Positions 1-9,674 are shown, counted from the stretch's first letter. The stretch is 64,000 bases of DNA from Fluviicola sp. (GCF_029266855.1 NZ_JAQSWB010000001.1:248001-312000); one strand, 5' to 3'. Translations and numbers: made by a program. Notes: a model not told the origin generated them from the letters alone.

Positions 1-61
1 TAAAGGTTTGATCGATCGAAATGAACTAAATAAATTGAATCTAAATAAAAACAGTAGACAT

Positions 62-92
62 AAAAAAGTCGCTATCAAACAACAGCGACTTT
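62..92 (-). terminator. Rho-independent-type terminator of the M1 peptidase gene
   Basis: Read on the minus strand, a 9-bp perfect stem (AAAGTCGCT / AGCGACTTT) with a 10-base loop is followed by a run of T. It lies just beyond the stop codon of the M1 aminopeptidase gene and points the right way to end its transcript. Confidence 0.75.
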
Positions 93-114
93 AAAAGTTT
101 AGTTATCAGCGGAT

Positions 115-2076
115 TTAATGCTTAATTAATTCGGTAAATTTCTCTCCCGAATCTTTTGAAACAACCTGGAGAATATATGTTCCCTGTGCTTCATTTTTCA
201 GGTCAAGTACAGTCCAGCTGTTGAACTCACGGGAAGCGATCACACTTCCTTTTGAATCCATTAGCACCAAACTATAGTCACCGGATGCACGCATTTCAAT
301 TGTTACAGGTCCGTTGGAAGGATTCGGGAACACAGAAATACGTGGTTTGTTCGGATTGTCTTCAATACCCACTGTGAAGTTGAGATCTTTTACAATGCCG
401 TTTGTTTTATTGCAGATCCAGTTATTCGGATCAATCTTAAGAATATTCACATAGTTTGAAGCATTCGAAATAATGAATTGATTCTGTGTACCGGTAATTT
501 CAAACCGGATCGTTGTATCTGCAACACCGCTTCTGTCAAAACGCAATTCAAGATCATTAGTGAAAACAGGAGTTACGCCCGGCATAGAGGTAGTTTGATT
601 GATCTCTAACAATAAATCGCTTCCTACCGAATTCCAGCGAACGGAATAGATTGGATATCCCTCTCCGAAATACCATTCTTCCAGGAAGTTCGAGAGATCC
701 AAACCGCTTTCATTTTCAAATACGTCAACCAATTCAATTCCCGATGCCACTGAATCCGCATAGATTGTTTGGTAAGCTTTCAGGGCATCATAGAAAACCT
801 GGTCGTCATTGATCAGGAATCGCAAAGTGTGAACAATAGCAGCTCCTTTGTCATAAACCAGTCTTCCTGAAAAAATACTGCCGTCACTCAAAGAATCTTC
901 TACCCATACAGATCCGTCGGGATCGGACATAATATTATCGTGTCTGTCAAGCATATCCTGAAGCTCATCTCCCGGATATAAATTTTCCAGCATGATGTAT
1001 TCGGCGTAAGAAGCAAATCCTTCGTTTACCCAGATGTCTGCCCAGGAAGAACAAGTAGCGTGATCACCGAACCATTGATGAGCCAATTCGTGACAGGTAA
1101 GTGTCGGATTGAAAAAACCCTGTGTTGTCATTGTCTGATGTTCCATTCCCCCTGAAATCGGTGCCATACAATGACCATATTTTTCATCGGCAAACGGATA
1201 AGGTCCGAACAAATCGGCAAACAGTTCCATAAAATCAACTGTTTCGTCTATATCATCCTGGAAATTCGGTAAAGTCCCCGGGTTATCGTAAATGAAGTTT
1301 TGAATAAGTACTGGACCGGATCCTGCTGGATTTGCAGTGACATTGTATTCCACATAGCGTGCAACTGCGACCGAAATCAGGTAATAATCGATCGGGTGCC
1401 TGTGTTTCCATTCAAAGCGATGGGTTCCGTTTCCTAAATCAACTACTTGCTGGAGAATACCGTTGGAACCGGCTTTGCAATTTGATGGAACAGTTATCCA
1501 GACAGCACAGCTGTCGGCTTTGTCTTTTAATGATTGTTTTACAGGAAACCATTCATAGGCAGCAAACGGTTCTGATAAAGACCAGGTAACCTGGTTTCCC
1601 CAGGAGGGAGAACTCGCATTCGTCATTCCACCTCCGCCGAGCGGGTTTGTCGCTGCAGTAGGAGGAGTTCCGCTGTAATTTACATGGATAACAAAGTTTT
1701 CGCCTTGTAATTTATTTACCGGAATCTTCAATGCACTATTCTGACGTGAATAACTGACCGGGTTCCCATCCACTTCAATAGAAGCGATCACAAAGGTGTT
1801 AAAGAATTCAACCAGGGCAGTATCCAGGTTTGCTTTTGCTCTTGCATGAATTTCACCCGAACCGGATAAAGCGGTCGTTGTGTTGGTCATGTTCAGGTTC
1901 AAAAAGTAATAATGAACATCATAGAGTTCTGTTTGCGCTATTTGAGGAATAGTAAAGGTGTTGCTCTTCATCTGGTTATTTGAGTGCTTCTTTATGGAAG
2001 AACAGGAACCATGAGAGTCTTGCGAAAAGTGAAAAAATGGGAGGAAAAGGAAAGAAAGGAGAATTTTGTTTTTCAT
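115..2076 (-). CDS. Secreted M1-family (gluzincin) aminopeptidase with T9SS type A sorting domain
   Basis: Zinc aminopeptidase expected to remove N-terminal residues from peptides outside the cell. The 653-residue protein begins with a signal peptide (about residues 1-19). The zinc motif HELAHQWFGDH starts at H329 (H329, E330, H333) and the third ligand is E352 in WVNEGFASYAEY, the usual HExxH-x18-E arrangement of family M1. The exopeptidase motif upstream reads GGMEH instead of GAMEN. The last ~80 residues (from ISVFPNPSNGP) form a type IX secretion C-terminal domain of type A, so the enzyme should be exported and then released or surface-anchored. It is monocistronic, with its own terminator, and is divergent from the hybrid kinase gene. 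The family and zinc ligands are certain; the substrate is not visible. Confidence 0.95.
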   Translation of the reverse strand: MKNKILLSFLFLPFFHFSQDSHGSCSSIKKHSNNQMKSNTFTIPQIAQTELYDVHYYFLNLNMTNTTTALSGSGEIHARAKANLDTALVEFFNTFVIASIEVDGNPVSYSRQNSALKIPVNKLQGENFVIHVNYSGTPPTAATNPLGGGGMTNASSPSWGNQVTWSLSEPFAAYEWFPVKQSLKDKADSCAVWITVPSNCKAGSNGILQQVVDLGNGTHRFEWKHRHPIDYYLISVAVARYVEYNVTANPAGSGPVLIQNFIYDNPGTLPNFQDDIDETVDFMELFADLFGPYPFADEKYGHCMAPISGGMEHQTMTTQGFFNPTLTCHELAHQWFGDHATCSSWADIWVNEGFASYAEYIMLENLYPGDELQDMLDRHDNIMSDPDGSVWVEDSLSDGSIFSGRLVYDKGAAIVHTLRFLINDDQVFYDALKAYQTIYADSVASGIELVDVFENESGLDLSNFLEEWYFGEGYPIYSVRWNSVGSDLLLEINQTTSMPGVTPVFTNDLELRFDRSGVADTTIRFEITGTQNQFIISNASNYVNILKIDPNNWICNKTNGIVKDLNFTVGIEDNPNKPRISVFPNPSNGPVTIEMRASGDYSLVLMDSKGSVIASREFNSWTVLDLKNEAQGTYILQVVSKDSGEKFTELIKH

Positions 2077-2250
2077 AGTTTAGTTTTATGCTTCCGAATT
2101 TAATTAAGTTTTATCACAAACAGACAGAAAACCGGAAAACAAGTAGCCAAATGCCAGATCCATTTAGTGTAAGGCACAGTTTATTCATTCTTGTTCTTAT
2201 TATTAAATAATTAGACCTAATTTCACTTTAAACGGCTGTTATTCAAATCT

Positions 2251-5200
2251 ATGGTTTCTATACCAGGAAAGAGGATTTTTGGAAGATTTAGGTTCGGATT
2301 ACTCGTGTTACTTGTTTTTCTGAATAGCACCTCTGTGTTTGCCGATTCCACTACCGGAAAACAAACATCCGTATCCAAGATCCTTAACCGCGCCAGAGAA
2401 ATAGAAGATTCGGATATCCATTCAAGCATTGAACTATTATCGCTGGCAAATAAACTTCAGGAAACAAACAAAAAGAAACACTTAAAGTATGAAGTACTGC
2501 TTCGCTTAAGTATTTACCATCAGCAAACCGGAAACTTCAAGTCAGCAACCGATTTTGCATACCAGGCATTGGCAGTAGCTGAACAGATAAAGGACCATCA
2601 ACGAATTGGTGAGGCCGAAAAAACAATTGGGTTAATTTTTAAGGACCTAAAAGTGTTTTTGAAAGCTAAGCATCACTTCGAAAGAGGAATGAGGGAGTTT
2701 AAAGCGGTTAAGAACCAGCATGCCTATTTTACTTGTAAAAGCTATATTGGTCATTGTTTAACGGATTATGGCGCCAAGAAAAAAAGCGTATGGTATTTGG
2801 ACAAAGCAAAGTTAATCTATCAATCTATCTTGTTTGAAGCAAATGCTAAAAAGTCGAAACGCTTTGTTTTATCTTCGAATAACAACTTATCTAACTTATA
2901 TCTTATCTATCACCAGATCCGTAAACAGAAAGATGATCTGACGATAAGTCGAAAATACGCTTTGAAGTGTATTCAGGGATCTTTGATCCTGAAAGATTCA
3001 ATGGGTTATGCTGTTGGTTATTCGAACTATGGAGAAGCATATGGACTGGAAGGCAAGATGGATAGTTTAAAGAAATATTTGGATTATGCTCGTTCAATAT
3101 TTGTGGCGAAAAAGGAACCGGAGTATGTATTCATCAATTGCAGAACCTTAATTACATCTTACTTGAAAAATAATTGGCTGAAGGAAGCAGAAGAACTTTT
3201 GGGAAGCTATCGGAATTATATCGAACAGTTCCAGTACCTTGCAGAATATAAGAATTACTACGAGTATTGTTCTGATTTGGAAAGCTTGAAAGGAAACTAT
3301 AAAGCTGCATATGAGTATCGGGTTAAGTACAATAAAGAGTATGAAGAATACAGTAATGAGGAGAATGCAAAAGAGATCGTCAGACTGCAGTTTCTGTATG
3401 ATCTGAATAAGAAAAACGAAGAAATTGCAATCCTGAATAAAAATAAACGGCTTCAAAGCGATAACAATGAAAACCAAGTTATTATTCTGAATTTGTTAAT
3501 AGGCAGTATAGCGCTTTTGGTGGCTTTGCTGATGTTTATTTATGTGCGTTATAAGGATCGGGTATCCTCGAATGAAGTCATCCTTTCCAAGAATAAGCAG
3601 TTGGAAAGATTATCCATCGTTGCGAGTAATACAAATAACGGGATTGTCATCACAAATCCACAGGGAATTATCTCATGGGTGAATGAGGGTTTTGTGAGAC
3701 TTTATGGCTGGGGTTCATCGGAAGAGTTTTTCGCAAAGAAGGGCAATAGTATTTACGATGTAAGCGGGTTGACACGGGCAGAGATCTCAGCGTTTATTGA
3801 GCATGCTGTAGAAACCAAAGAATCCGTTATTTTTCAGGCATTTAAAGAGTTGAAGAACCAGGAACAGAAATACATTCAAACTTCGTTAACGCCTGTTTTT
3901 GATGAACATGATGAACTGAAATTTTTGGTGTATGTGGATACGGATATTACTGATTTATTAGAAGCCAGAGAACTGGCAATCCGCGAAAAACGCAAAGCAG
4001 AAAACGCATTGAAAACACAGGAATTATTCCTGGCAAATGTCAGTCATGAGATCCGTACTCCGATGAATGGAATTATAGGCTTAACAAGACAGTTGAATGA
4101 TGAGAGTTTATCCGGTACACAGCGGGAAATTGTAAATACACTGGGTATTTCAGCACAGGGTTTATTACATGTGGTAAATGATTTACTGGATGTTTCCAAA
4201 ATCCGGGCCGGTAAAATGTCTTTTGAATATGTCCGCTTTTCATTGGAGGATCTGCTGTCAACTTTTGTGAGCTCAATTTCTTACCGTGTAGAAGAAAAAG
4301 GTTTGAAGTTCCATCTGAATTTTGATGAAACACTGCCAAACTTTGTCATTGGAGACCCAATTCGCCTGAATCAGATTTTATTGAACATTGTTGGAAATGC
4401 AATTAAGTTTACAATAGAAGGAAGCATTTCCCTGAAAGTATATCCGATTCACCAAAAAAACGGTTTGGAACGGATACAATTTGAAGTAAGGGATACGGGA
4501 ATTGGAATCCCTCTGCAAAAGCAGGACTTCGTTTTTGAAAATTTCACACAGCTTGAGGACCATAGAACACGAACAACTTCCGGAACCGGTTTGGGTCTCG
4601 GAATTGCCAAATCGTTGGTGGAAGCAATGGGAGGAACTATTAACCTGTTTAGTAAGGAAGGACAGGGAACAACTATTTCATTTGAACTGGATTTTGAACT
4701 ACACAATCAGCATGTAGAAACTAAAAACGTGAACCAGGAAGATATTGTATTGGTAAAGAACCTGGATGGTTTACGCGTGCTGTTGGTAGAGGACAATACA
4801 ATTAATCAACGCGTTATCCTATATGATCTGAATAAATGGAATGTTGAAGTTCTTGCGGTAAACAATGCGATTGAGGCGATTACTGTTTTAAAAGACAAAC
4901 AGTTTGATGTTATTTTGATGGATTACTACATGCCCCGGATGGATGGGATGGAAGCGACCAGGTTTATCCGCTCCAAATTTCCAGAACCAACGTGTTCGAT
5001 ACCGATCATTGCAATTACAGCTTCTGCAATGGTAGGCGATCAGAATAAATTTATTGAAGCCGGCATGAATGACTATATTTCCAAGCCATTTAATCCTGAA
5101 AAGCTTTATCAGTTGCTGGTGAAATGGGGGTATCAGAATAACGCAATTTTTACGGAGGCTAAAAGCCAGCAGAAGGAACCTGAAGAGACTTTGCTCGACC

Positions 5201-5535
5201 TTTCTATCCTGGAAGAGCGTGCGGAAGGGAGTGAGGAATACCTATTGGAAATGTATCAAGCTTACCTGGAAATGATGCCGCAGTATTCCATTGATCTCAT
5301 CCATTTTTTTGAAGATGAAGACTGGACCGAATTACGAAAACAGGCGCATCAGATTCTAAGTCCTGCTCGCCTGTTTGGAATGAATGTGACTGCAAATCTG
5401 TTATTGAAGTTGGAAAAAGAAACGCAGCTAAGCAAGGACGAAATGAAAGAATTGGTTTCTAAGATCGTAGATCAGATCCAGACTTGCGGAAAAACTATCC
5501 GTGACCAGATGAGACGACTTACCCCCGAAAGTTAA
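2251..5535 (+). CDS. Hybrid sensor histidine kinase: periplasmic TPR, TM, PAS, HisKA, HATPase, receiver, Hpt
   Basis: One-protein phosphorelay of 1094 residues. Order: signal peptide (cleavage near VFA/DS, ~residue 31), TPR-like helical repeats to ~375, a coiled-coil-like stretch, one membrane helix at ~410-432, PAS domain (~450-560), HisKA with phospho-acceptor H599 in NVSHEIRTPMNG, HATPase_c with N box and the G boxes DTGIGIP and GTGLGLGIAK, receiver with phospho-acceptor D891 in ILMDYYMPRMDG, and a C-terminal Hpt with H1033 in QAHQILSPARLFG. The Hpt lacks the usual HxLKG sequence after the histidine but keeps the histidine. No output regulator lies beside it, so the target is unknown. The TPR sensor-kinase architecture is common in Bacteroidota. 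Domain calls are firm; the signal sensed is unknown. Confidence 0.95.
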   Translation: MVSIPGKRIFGRFRFGLLVLLVFLNSTSVFADSTTGKQTSVSKILNRAREIEDSDIHSSIELLSLANKLQETNKKKHLKYEVLLRLSIYHQQTGNFKSATDFAYQALAVAEQIKDHQRIGEAEKTIGLIFKDLKVFLKAKHHFERGMREFKAVKNQHAYFTCKSYIGHCLTDYGAKKKSVWYLDKAKLIYQSILFEANAKKSKRFVLSSNNNLSNLYLIYHQIRKQKDDLTISRKYALKCIQGSLILKDSMGYAVGYSNYGEAYGLEGKMDSLKKYLDYARSIFVAKKEPEYVFINCRTLITSYLKNNWLKEAEELLGSYRNYIEQFQYLAEYKNYYEYCSDLESLKGNYKAAYEYRVKYNKEYEEYSNEENAKEIVRLQFLYDLNKKNEEIAILNKNKRLQSDNNENQVIILNLLIGSIALLVALLMFIYVRYKDRVSSNEVILSKNKQLERLSIVASNTNNGIVITNPQGIISWVNEGFVRLYGWGSSEEFFAKKGNSIYDVSGLTRAEISAFIEHAVETKESVIFQAFKELKNQEQKYIQTSLTPVFDEHDELKFLVYVDTDITDLLEARELAIREKRKAENALKTQELFLANVSHEIRTPMNGIIGLTRQLNDESLSGTQREIVNTLGISAQGLLHVVNDLLDVSKIRAGKMSFEYVRFSLEDLLSTFVSSISYRVEEKGLKFHLNFDETLPNFVIGDPIRLNQILLNIVGNAIKFTIEGSISLKVYPIHQKNGLERIQFEVRDTGIGIPLQKQDFVFENFTQLEDHRTRTTSGTGLGLGIAKSLVEAMGGTINLFSKEGQGTTISFELDFELHNQHVETKNVNQEDIVLVKNLDGLRVLLVEDNTINQRVILYDLNKWNVEVLAVNNAIEAITVLKDKQFDVILMDYYMPRMDGMEATRFIRSKFPEPTCSIPIIAITASAMVGDQNKFIEAGMNDYISKPFNPEKLYQLLVKWGYQNNAIFTEAKSQQKEPEETLLDLSILEERAEGSEEYLLEMYQAYLEMMPQYSIDLIHFFEDEDWTELRKQAHQILSPARLFGMNVTANLLLKLEKETQLSKDEMKELVSKIVDQIQTCGKTIRDQMRRLTPES

Positions 5536-5548
5536 TTGCTAATTATTT

Positions 5549-5986
5549 TCAAGTCAGTCCTTTTTCATCTAAAATTTTGATAAAGTGAAATCCTCTCGGA
5601 GCATATCCCTGGTTGTAATAAAACCGGTGAGCTTTGAAGTTGCTTGTATAGGCATCTAAGGCCATGATATTGCAATTGAGTTGCTTTGCTTTTTCTTCCA
5701 GGTAATGCTGGATCAGTTTTCCTGCTCCGGTTCCTCTTGCTTCTTTGGAAACTATGACATTATCCAGTTCCAGGTAAGGTCCGCACCATAATTTTGTTCC
5801 GAGCCAGTATCCACTGACAGCAATGCATTTACCCCGGATAAAAACTCCCACTTGTGCGTAGTTGTTTGGAATCATTTGATGAAGCATGCGCTCGTAGTTT
5901 TCCGGGTTCAGTTCCGGATACAATTCCCGAAGCACCCCAAGATGAGGTAACATTTCGGCTATTGTTTTTAATTCTCGAATTTCCAT
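5549..5986 (-). CDS. GNAT-family N-acetyltransferase
   Basis: 145-residue acetyl-CoA-dependent acyltransferase of the GNAT fold. The acetyl-CoA pyrophosphate-binding motif is visible as ARGTGAGKLIQHYLEE (R/Q-x-x-G-x-G/A) after a beta-strand (LELDNVIVSKE), and motif B follows with NFKAHRFYYNQGYAPRGFHF. The domain fills the whole protein and there is no signal peptide, so it is cytoplasmic. It converges with the hybrid kinase gene, with only 13 bases between the stop codons and no obvious terminator. The substrate cannot be told from sequence. Confidence 0.9.
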   Translation of the reverse strand: MEIRELKTIAEMLPHLGVLRELYPELNPENYERMLHQMIPNNYAQVGVFIRGKCIAVSGYWLGTKLWCGPYLELDNVIVSKEARGTGAGKLIQHYLEEKAKQLNCNIMALDAYTSNFKAHRFYYNQGYAPRGFHFIKILDEKGLT

Positions 5987-6008
5987 ATTATTAGAATTAC
6001 GAATTACG

Positions 6009-6034
6009 TCCCGATCCGCCGCGGCGGATCGGGA
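6009..6034. repeat. 26-bp perfect palindrome flanked by 10-bp direct repeats
   Basis: The sequence is exactly self-complementary over 26 bases (half-site TCCCGATCCGCCG) and is very GC-rich in an AT-rich intergenic setting. It is bounded by ACGAATTACG at 5999-6008 and again at 6036-6045. This resembles a REP or miniature palindromic element inserted between the GNAT and S9 peptidase genes. Confidence 0.8.
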
Positions 6035-6094
6035 TACGAATTACGAATGATTATCTAAATATCTGAGTAAAACTATATAATCTGCAGGTGGAAA

Positions 6095-8425
6095 TTACTT
6101 TAAATTCTGTTCAAACAACTCCAAAATACGTCTGTATTCATCAATCCATGCAGGAGTAAAGGTGAAACCGTGAGCTTCAGTAGGGAAGATACTTAATTGA
6201 AAGTCGGTTTTTCCCAATTCGATAAAGCGCTGATTTATACGCACAATATCCTGGAACTGCACATTGTCGTCTACCATACCATGAAGCATTAATAACGGTT
6301 TTCTCAGGTTTTCCGCAAAATAGATCGGGCTGCTTCTGCGATAAGCCTTTGGATCCGTAGACGGATAATTCAGGATGTTGCTTGTGTATTCGTGATTGTA
6401 ATGTGCCCAATCCGTAACAGAACGCAATGCGGCTCCGCAATTGAAGGTGTTCGGGGTTTTCAAAAGGGCCATTAGAGTAATAAACCCACCATAACTTCCG
6501 CCGTAGATCCCAACGCGATTCGAATCAATAGCGTGATTTTTCACCAGGAAATTCTTCGCATCCACATAATCATTCAAATCCCGATTTCCCATGTTTCTGT
6601 AAACATCCGTTCTCCAATCTCTTCCGTAACCTTCACTTGCACGGTAATCCAGGTCAAGTACGGTGTATCCCTTTCCGATCAGTAATTGGTGGAATAACAT
6701 TTCCCGTTGGTAATAACTCCAGAAATAATGAGCGTTTTGCAGGTATCCTGCTCCATGAACAAATAAAACCGCTGCTCCGTTGGGTTTTTCAGGGGTATAT
6801 TTCCGGGAATAAATAAGCTGACCGTCTGAAGCAGGAATTTGAATGATTTCAGGGGATTGAAGTTGTAATTGTTCAAAACCGGGAAGCGTACTTTTGGTAA
6901 GCGGAACTAATTTTTGTCCCGGGGAATTTGGAACAATACATAATTCCCATGGCTGTGTAGCTGTAGAATAGCGGATAGCCCATGTCTTTTCATTGGGAGA
7001 CAATGTCCATTCTATTCCGAAATTCCCTTCAAAAAGCGGGATTATTTGTCCTGAAGCAAGGTCTAGCTTATATCCGTTTCTTACTCCTGGGTGGATTTTG
7101 TTCCCGATAAAATAAATGCTCTTTTTGTCATTGGAAAGAAAAGGGTCGCGTACTTCCCACTTTCCGTTTGTCAATGCTTTTTTATCCTTCGATTTCACGC
7201 TCATCCGGTATAAATGAGAATACCCGCTTTCTTCACTTTGAAAGATGAAATCAGTTCCATTTATCCAGGAAAGTGTTCCTTCTTCTTCGTTCCATTCTGA
7301 AATTCCTGGTCCGCCGATCCAGGCTTCATCGTATTGGTGTTCCAATTCACTCAGTTTTCCCGATGCAAGGTCTACCAAACAAATCCAGCGATCCTTGTTG
7401 TCATAAGAACGGATGTCGACCAAAGCTGTATTTTCATCCGGGTTCATTATTGCCTGGTGAAAACAGATATCCCGGTCTTTGGAATACAGACCCGATATTC
7501 CGTATTCTGCAAGGTATGCCGGTTTTTTACGGATGTCTTTCAAGGTGGAATAATTAACAAAATAAACAGTGTCTTTTTCGGTATCGAAAATTCCCATACG
7601 CGAGTTGGGTTCTTTGTCGTTTACTTTTGCTCTTGCCTGCCGGTGATGTGTAAAACCGTCACTTGTAATGTAAGTTTCATAATTTGTGGCAGGTTCATCG
7701 GAATCCATAACAAGCACAAACGAAACGTATTTTCCATCCTGGCTGACATTCAGTTTGGCAACATACTCGTTTTTTGAATAATAGATTCCTGCCGGAGTTC
7801 TCCGTTTGGGTTGTTTTTCACTCCATTTTTTCTTCTCATCCTGGAGTTTGATGTATGAAAATAATTCGTGCTGCTGTTGATATAAAAAACTGGTATCGGC
7901 CTTTTCTGTGGTTTGACTTCCCTGGACAAAATTTGTTATTTGAACAACACTCCCGATCGTTTCATTATAGCAAAACAAGTTGTTCTGGATCATAAAATAA
8001 ATCCGGGGTGAGTTCTGATTCCTGAAAACACTTCCGATAGTTTCTTTTCCCGAATAAATGATCGTTTTGGATTTGCTTTTCAGATCATAGCGAACCAAAT
8101 CGCCATTGTCATTAAAGTAATGGTTATTAATTAGTTGGGTGTGATTATCTAAAGTCGGAGTCCAGTTCAATTGATTTCCGGAAACAGGAACCTTAATTGT
8201 TCGTTTTTGTTTTAACTGGTAAGCGTACAAACTTCTCCCCAATTCACCGTTCGGATTCCAATCAAAGGTTACGGATTCGTTGTCTAATGCCCAACGGATA
8301 TTTTGCGGAGAAAAGCCAACAAATTCTTCGCCTTTCATTATTTCTTCCAGGAGAATGGTTTGGGAAAACACCTGGTTTGTAAAGAAGCCAAATGAAAGGA
8401 TAGTGAAAAGAAGTTTATTGTACAT
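6095..8425 (-). CDS. Secreted S9 (dipeptidyl-peptidase IV-like) prolyl oligopeptidase
   Basis: Serine exopeptidase expected to cleave short peptides in the periplasm or outside the cell. From the start chosen here (MYNKLLFTILSF...) it has 776 residues and a signal peptide ending near VFSQ. An N-terminal beta-propeller-like region (~30-520) is followed by a C-terminal alpha/beta-hydrolase catalytic domain with triad S644 (YGGSYGG), D719 (MVDDNVQ) and H752 (EAHGF). A further 28 codons are open upstream, but starting at 8425 puts the signal peptide at the N-terminus and overlaps the preceding gene by only 11 bases. The family is certain; the exact specificity (DPP-IV versus related dipeptidyl peptidases) is inferred. 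Confidence 0.93.
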   Translation of the reverse strand: MYNKLLFTILSFGFFTNQVFSQTILLEEIMKGEEFVGFSPQNIRWALDNESVTFDWNPNGELGRSLYAYQLKQKRTIKVPVSGNQLNWTPTLDNHTQLINNHYFNDNGDLVRYDLKSKSKTIIYSGKETIGSVFRNQNSPRIYFMIQNNLFCYNETIGSVVQITNFVQGSQTTEKADTSFLYQQQHELFSYIKLQDEKKKWSEKQPKRRTPAGIYYSKNEYVAKLNVSQDGKYVSFVLVMDSDEPATNYETYITSDGFTHHRQARAKVNDKEPNSRMGIFDTEKDTVYFVNYSTLKDIRKKPAYLAEYGISGLYSKDRDICFHQAIMNPDENTALVDIRSYDNKDRWICLVDLASGKLSELEHQYDEAWIGGPGISEWNEEEGTLSWINGTDFIFQSEESGYSHLYRMSVKSKDKKALTNGKWEVRDPFLSNDKKSIYFIGNKIHPGVRNGYKLDLASGQIIPLFEGNFGIEWTLSPNEKTWAIRYSTATQPWELCIVPNSPGQKLVPLTKSTLPGFEQLQLQSPEIIQIPASDGQLIYSRKYTPEKPNGAAVLFVHGAGYLQNAHYFWSYYQREMLFHQLLIGKGYTVLDLDYRASEGYGRDWRTDVYRNMGNRDLNDYVDAKNFLVKNHAIDSNRVGIYGGSYGGFITLMALLKTPNTFNCGAALRSVTDWAHYNHEYTSNILNYPSTDPKAYRRSSPIYFAENLRKPLLMLHGMVDDNVQFQDIVRINQRFIELGKTDFQLSIFPTEAHGFTFTPAWIDEYRRILELFEQNLK

Positions 8426-8954
8426 AATAAGGATGTTTACAGTATTTTTTTTCGAAATTTCTTGCCATTGCCTGCATGGACTTTTTGGGGTGATTGGAAA
8501 TAACTTCAAATAAGGTTTTCAATTCCCGGATTAATTCCGGATATGCTTCCAAATAGTGTTGTTCTATCATGCGAAGTGCATGAAATTTCAAAGCAGGAAG
8601 AGCTTCCGATTGATGAAGAAAATCAATGAGAACATCGAGCAACTCCCCGTTTTCAGAACAGTCAAATGGTGCATTGACCAATGCATTTGAAAGGTTCCGC
8701 TGCACGGAATGATTTTTTGTTCTGATCAAAACAGCAACCATCAAATCAAATTGCTCGCGTGTCATCAGTTCCGGATGTTTCTCAAAAAAATGAACGGCAA
8801 TCCATGAAGCATATTCGGGAAATGGGTACTCTTCACATTCGATCTCTTCAAAAACAGCCAATCTCAATGCTTCTTCCTTTACCAGGAATGGAATAACCTC
8901 TGCGAAATTGCGTGTGGTTTTGAAATCACTTAGAAATGTTTTTGCGGAACTCAT
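8415..8954 (-). CDS. HEAT-repeat-like helical protein of unknown function
   Basis: 179 residues predicted to be almost all alpha-helical, with repeated helix pairs (for example VIPFLVKEEALRLAVFEEIE, FDLMVAVLIRTKNHSVQRNLSNAL, LLDVLIDFLHQSEALPALKFHALRMIEQ) reminiscent of HEAT repeats. There is no signal peptide and no catalytic motif. The C-terminus (MARNFEKKYCKHPYYV) is basic. It sits 21 bases after alkB and overlaps the S9 peptidase start by 11 bases, so the three genes are probably cotranscribed. HEAT-like proteins beside alkB could suggest a link to DNA alkylation repair, but nothing here resembles AlkD active-site residues and I do not claim that. Confidence 0.7.
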   Translation of the reverse strand: MSSAKTFLSDFKTTRNFAEVIPFLVKEEALRLAVFEEIECEEYPFPEYASWIAVHFFEKHPELMTREQFDLMVAVLIRTKNHSVQRNLSNALVNAPFDCSENGELLDVLIDFLHQSEALPALKFHALRMIEQHYLEAYPELIRELKTLFEVISNHPKKSMQAMARNFEKKYCKHPYYVQ

Positions 8955-8975
8955 AGACAGTGCATGCTTTCAGTA

Positions 8976-9584
8976 TTATTGTTCAATCGTTCGAAATGTC
9001 AGGTTTACTCTTGGTTTTTTAGACAGACGGGTAGGAGGAAGCCTGTGAAGCCAGTTAGTCTGTGTTTCATCTTTCATTACAAGCAAACTTCCGTGTTCCA
9101 GTATTAAAGAAACCGTTTCTCCATTCCTTTTGTGTTTAAAAGCAAATTTACGTTCACTTCCAAAACTCACCGATCCGATCGCCCCGTTTTTCTTCAGATC
9201 CTTTTCTGCATCGCTGTGCCAGGCCATTCCTTCGCTTCCGTCATGATAGAGATTAAGTAAACAGGAATTGAAGGTTTCTCCTGTTTTTGTTTCAATAATG
9301 CGCTTGAGTTCAAGTAATTCTTTCGTCCAGGGTAAAGCCTGTTTGGTTGTGTTTGAATAAGTATATTCGAAGGCTTTGTCGCCATACCAGGCAACTTTCC
9401 GTTTCGTGATAATGCGTTTTCCGAAAATGATCGCTTCATCGTTTTTCCATTCGATGTGATTCAGGAGATAATCCAGGAAAAAATCAGCCTGTAACTGAGG
9501 AAAAACAACTCCATAGTAATTCACTGTTCCGTCATAGGGAAGCCAATTGTGAGTTTCGTCTACAGGAGGAGTGAATAAATCCAT
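8976..9584 (-). CDS. alkB: AlkB-type Fe(II)/2-oxoglutarate-dependent dioxygenase (alkylated base repair)
   Basis: Removes methyl and other alkyl lesions from nucleic-acid bases by oxidative dealkylation. In 202 residues the double-stranded beta-helix iron ligands are visible: H123 and D125 in MAWHSDAEKD and H180 in WLHRLPPTR. The 2-oxoglutarate/substrate arginines R186 and R192 lie in RLSKKPR (R-x5-R). NSCLLNLYHDG is the typical strand before the HxD motif. Length and motifs match the compact AlkB-like proteins (ALKBH2/3 type) found in many bacteria. It is the first gene of a probable three-gene unit. Confidence 0.93.
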   Translation of the reverse strand: MDLFTPPVDETHNWLPYDGTVNYYGVVFPQLQADFFLDYLLNHIEWKNDEAIIFGKRIITKRKVAWYGDKAFEYTYSNTTKQALPWTKELLELKRIIETKTGETFNSCLLNLYHDGSEGMAWHSDAEKDLKKNGAIGSVSFGSERKFAFKHKRNGETVSLILEHGSLLVMKDETQTNWLHRLPPTRLSKKPRVNLTFRTIEQ

Positions 9585-9647
9585 TGTTTAAAATTATGAA
9601 TTATCACTGGTATAATTGGTAAGAGTATTGCTCTTATATCATTTATA

Positions 9648-9664
9648 ATTGCTAATTGATAATT
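9648..9664. repeat. Copy 1 of a 17-bp dispersed intergenic repeat
   Basis: ATTGCTAATTGATAATT lies in the gap between the small membrane protein and alkB. The same 17 bases recur at 27313-27329, also just downstream of a reverse-strand gene end or start. Function unknown. Confidence 0.6.
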
Positions 9665-9674
9665 TTGGAAAAGT

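Noticed and set aside
7334-7777. A 147-codon plus-strand frame opposite the S9 peptidase gene.
   Set aside because: Antisense to a conserved protease propeller; cysteine- and phenylalanine-rich composition typical of a non-coding shadow.
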